Origin: an uncultured Terriglobales bacterium | GTDB taxonomy: Bacteria > Acidobacteriota > Terriglobia > Terriglobales > Acidobacteriaceae | Length of the DNA: 7,757 nt | Reading direction: 5' to 3' | Assembly (NCBI GenBank): GCA_955652845.1 | Contig: CATPBY010000038.1 | Coordinates: 1 to 7,757, forward strand | Part shown: positions 5,620 through 7,757 of the stretch, in pieces | Layout of the letters: every line of letters begins with the position of its first letter | Position numbering within the stretch: position 1 is the stretch's first letter | Program-made: the position numbers and the translations under genes | The notes under the pieces: generated by a model | Seen by the model: only the letters and a program-made list of their open reading frames with translations | Database searches by the model: none | What the model was told of the DNA's origin: nothing

Positions 5620-6468
5620 CTATGAAATAAATTCGCGGATGTATTCCTCCTTCGACTGCGCCAGTTCGTGCACATCGCCGTCGAAGATGATTTTGCCGTC
5701 CCGGAGAATCAGGAATCCCATCGGTATATCTCCTCGAGCCCCGGCGGGAAGGGGCTTGACCTGGTTCGCTTTTTGATCAAATTGGTGGGTGGCCATGGCA
5801 AACGCATCCTGCAGGCGATGCGTCACTAAGAGCGAACTGGTCTTGTAAACGTCGCGCTGCTTGACGATCAGCTCGATAATTGTAGTAGAGGTAACCGGAT
5901 CCAGGCCGCCGGTCGGCGAATCGTAAAGCAGGATTTCCGGCTGGGTGACGATTGCGCGGGCAATAGCCACCCGGCGACGCATTCCACCCGAGAGTTCGGA
6001 CGGAAACTTATCCACGGTCTGCTCCAGTTCGACGAAACTGAGCGATTCTCTTACCCTTCGCTCGATTTCCTCGTCGGATAAGTCATGTTCCTCCATCAGC
6101 CGGAAGGCCACATTTTCCCGCACCGTAAGCGAATCGAAGAGCGCGCTTTCCTGAAACACCATCCCCACCTTGCGGCGCAGCTCAAACAGAGATTCTTCAT
6201 CCATCTGGGTCACATCTTCACCAAGCACATGAATGTCGCCGGCGTCGGGCTTCAGCAGACCCAGCGCGAGCTTAAGTACCGTACTCTTGCCGGATCCTGC
6301 AACTCCGAAGATAGCCTTGGTTTCGCCGCGGGCAAGCTGGAAGGAAATCCCATCAAGCACCGCTTTCTCCTCGAACGAAATGCCCACGTTCTCAAAGACA
6401 ATGACTGCCGGGCTTGACCCATCGGCAGAACTTAGCGGGGTTTCGATGGCGTTCGGAGTCCCGGCCAT
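5620..6468 (-). CDS. mlaF: MlaF-type ATPase of an Mla/MCE lipid-transport ABC system
   Basis: 282 residues. The family powers transport of phospholipids between the inner membrane and the periplasm together with the permease MlaE. ABC marks in order: Walker A GVAGSGKST (55-63), Q-loop Q106 in MVFQESALFDSLTVREN, signature LSGGMRRRVAIARA (159-172), Walker B LLYDSPTGGLDP (180-191) and H-loop H217 in LLVTHRLQDA. FQESALFDSLTVREN is typical of the MlaF/Mkl subgroup. In Walker B the catalytic glutamate after D183 is serine (S184, codon TCG read directly). About 20 extra residues (about 230-250, rich in K, P and G) sit between the H-loop region and the last strand FLILRDGKI. The start ATG 6468 is 2 nt after the mlaE stop (TGA-TT-ATG); the frame stays open upstream, but that part lies inside mlaE and is not ABC-like. 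No Shine-Dalgarno is visible, so translation is probably coupled to mlaE. No mlaD follows. Confidence 0.88.
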   Translation of the reverse strand: MAGTPNAIETPLSSADGSSPAVIVFENVGISFEEKAVLDGISFQLARGETKAIFGVAGSGKSTVLKLALGLLKPDAGDIHVLGEDVTQMDEESLFELRRKVGMVFQESALFDSLTVRENVAFRLMEEHDLSDEEIERRVRESLSFVELEQTVDKFPSELSGGMRRRVAIARAIVTQPEILLYDSPTGGLDPVTSTTIIELIVKQRDVYKTSSLLVTHRLQDAFAMATHQFDQKANQVKPLPAGARGDIPMGFLILRDGKIIFDGDVHELAQSKEEYIREFIS

Positions 6469-6470
6469 AA

Positions 6471-7214
6471 TCAGCGGTAGCCAAAAATTGCCATGAGCAG
6501 CTTGGTGGCGAAGAAATCCACCAGCAGAATCAGAACTGAGGACGCTACCACCGCCTGAGTCGTGGCCCTGCCCACGCCCTGCGTTCCGCCGCGCGCTGAC
6601 ATCCCGTAGTAGCAGCCGACGGTAGCGATAATGAATCCGAAAAACAGCGGTTTCACCAGGCCGGTGAAAACGTCGCGAAACATCAGCGTCTGCCAGGCCG
6701 AACTCCAATATTGGTGAGAGTCCATCCCGAAGATGAATCGCGCAACAATTCCCCCGCCGATCAACCCTAAAAGATCAGAAATGATCGTCAGAAAAAACAG
6801 CATGAAAATGGTTGAGATCACGCGCGGGGTAACCAGCTTCTTGGTAGGATCGGTGCCCAGGGCGCGCATGGCATCAATTTGCTCGGTCACCACCATGGAA
6901 CCGAGTTCGCTGGCCATGCCGGAGGCGTTCCGGCCGGCTACCATAAGCCCGGTGAGAACGGGTCCCAGCTCGGTCACCATTCCGACCGAAACCAGTTGTC
7001 CAATGAGCGAAAGCGATCCAAATCTTTCCAGTGTATTGGCGCTGTTCAAAGCCAGCACGGCGCCGGTGAAGAATCCTGTGAGCACCACGATGGGGAGTGA
7101 CCCGAAGCCGATTAAATCCGCCTGCTGCGTCATATCGGCGAAATAGCGGGGAGCGCGGAACACATTGGACAGCGACCGCGCCGCCAGCAGGGAATAATCC
7201 TGCACCGCCTGCAC
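6471..7214 (-). CDS. mlaE: MlaE-type permease of an Mla/MCE lipid-transport ABC system
   Basis: 247 residues from GTG 7214, a normal length for MlaE, the inner-membrane permease that partners MlaF. The family signature is plain: ELGPVLTGLMVAGRNASGMA (82-101), then SELGSMVVTEQIDAMRALGTDP (start 102), the likely contact with the ATPase. An N-terminal interface helix (about 4-30) is followed by hydrophobic segments near 36-58, 80-97, 128-158, 183-205 and 218-245. The start is uncertain. GTG 7214 and GTG 7205 have no Shine-Dalgarno. A CTG at 7253 overlaps the upstream stop (CTGA) and has GGGAG 8 nt before it; it would add 13 residues that look protein-like (TLISPADFAKDL). A TTG at 7364 would extend further but runs inside the regulator gene. 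Co-transcription with the regulator upstream and mlaF downstream is almost certain from spacing. Confidence 0.85.
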   Translation of the reverse strand: MQAVQDYSLLAARSLSNVFRAPRYFADMTQQADLIGFGSLPIVVLTGFFTGAVLALNSANTLERFGSLSLIGQLVSVGMVTELGPVLTGLMVAGRNASGMASELGSMVVTEQIDAMRALGTDPTKKLVTPRVISTIFMLFFLTIISDLLGLIGGGIVARFIFGMDSHQYWSSAWQTLMFRDVFTGLVKPLFFGFIIATVGCYYGMSARGGTQGVGRATTQAVVASSVLILLVDFFATKLLMAIFGYR

Positions 7215-7249
7215 CAGATCTTTTGCAAAGTCCGCGGGTGAGATCAGCG

Positions 7250-7756
7250 TCAGCTGGCTAACTCCCGCCCCTTCTTCCTGATCTCGATGTTGAGGCGTTT
7301 GATTTTCTGATTGAGCGTGGAAAGCGGCACGTGGAAGCGCTCCGCAGCTTCGGTCTGGTTCCAATTACACTTTTCCAGCATGTCGATGATAATGTGGCGC
7401 TCGCAGTCTTCCATGATGTCAAAAAGCGAAGCGTCTACGCCATGTTCCATCATAGGGAACGCCGTGCCGCGCCCTACAATCTGATCAGGAAGCAGTTCCG
7501 GACCGATCTCCACACCGGAGGAAAGTACTACGGCACGTTCGATCACGTTCTCCAATTCGCGTACATTTCCCGGCCACGAATAAGCCAGTAGCGGGCGCAG
7601 CGCTTCTCGCGTGATGTGCTGAACTGGCCTTTCATTCTCTTCCGAATATTTGTGAAGAAAAAACTCTACCAGCAGTGGAATGTCTTCCTTGCGCTGCCGC
7701 AGGGGCGGAAGATCAATGGTGATGACGTTCAGGCGGTAGAACAGATCCTCTCGGAA
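7250..7756 (-). CDS. Sigma-54-dependent NtrC-family activator, C-terminal part (cut by window edge)
   Basis: 168 residues are visible; the N-terminus lies beyond the window end, so the sensory domain is unknown. The frame is open from the edge. The fragment starts in the AAA+ sigma-54 interaction domain: FREDLFYRLNVITIDLPPLR (1-20) and RKEDIPLL (22-29) are standard, as is the sensor II motif WPGNVRELENVIERAVVL (61-78). A linker (about 80-110) leads to a Fis-type helix-turn-helix (about 119-156): ERHIIIDMLEKCNWNQTEAA, then PLSTLNQKIKRLNI. Such proteins bind upstream enhancers and use ATP to open sigma-54 promoters. The C-terminus is RKKGRELAS, and its stop TGA (7252-7250) overlaps the coding start region of mlaE. 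The overlap suggests that it is made together with the Mla proteins and may control this operon or other envelope genes; that is inference. No sigma-54 promoter could be found in the window. Confidence 0.93.
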   Translation of the reverse strand, partial: FREDLFYRLNVITIDLPPLRQRKEDIPLLVEFFLHKYSEENERPVQHITREALRPLLAYSWPGNVRELENVIERAVVLSSGVEIGPELLPDQIVGRGTAFPMMEHGVDASLFDIMEDCERHIIIDMLEKCNWNQTEAAERFHVPLSTLNQKIKRLNIEIRKKGRELAS

Positions 7757-7757
7757 C

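Noticed and set aside
6469..6708. 80-codon upstream extension of mlaF
   Set aside because: It lies entirely in mlaE in another frame and has no ABC character; ATG 6468 follows the mlaE stop by 2 nt.

Overview
The window looks like a chromosomal housekeeping segment from an Acidobacteriota bacterium (Terriglobia/Koribacter-like). This is inferred from the style of the proteins, the futalosine-type menaquinone gene, the next-to-each-other dprA and topA, the MlaE/MlaF proteins, and the intergenic AGCT-type heptamer tracts. It is not proven. There is no rRNA, tRNA, CRISPR array, transposase or phage gene.

Left part (1-1171): on the minus strand lie the start of a DedA/VTT-type membrane protein, cut by the window edge, and upstream of it mqnA (chorismate dehydratase, first step of the futalosine route to menaquinone). 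mqnA is divergent from dprA across a 102-nt spacer that carries a good sigma-70-like promoter for dprA.

Middle (1172-5617, plus strand): dprA (ssDNA-binding RecA loader of transformation, GTG start), a 245-nt spacer with two inverted tracts of heptamer repeats, topA (topoisomerase I, TTG start, five zinc ribbons, a lysine run inside the TOPRIM domain), a compound hairpin, and a 156-residue protein of unknown function with an excellent ribosome binding site.

Right part (5620-7757, minus strand): a compact operon read toward the middle. It holds the C-terminal part of a sigma-54-dependent NtrC-type activator, then mlaE (lipid-transport permease), then mlaF (its ATPase). Gene junctions overlap or are 2 nt apart, so the three are probably co-transcribed and translationally coupled. 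No MCE-domain (MlaD) gene follows mlaF; instead the operon runs head-on into the unknown gene, with the two stop codons only 2 nt apart.

The most notable points are the MlaF Walker B motif, where the catalytic glutamate is serine; the pairing of a sigma-54 activator with mlaEF without an adjacent mlaD; the unclear, possibly CTG, start of mlaE; and the two structured intergenic repeats. I see no clear evidence of an undescribed multi-gene system.
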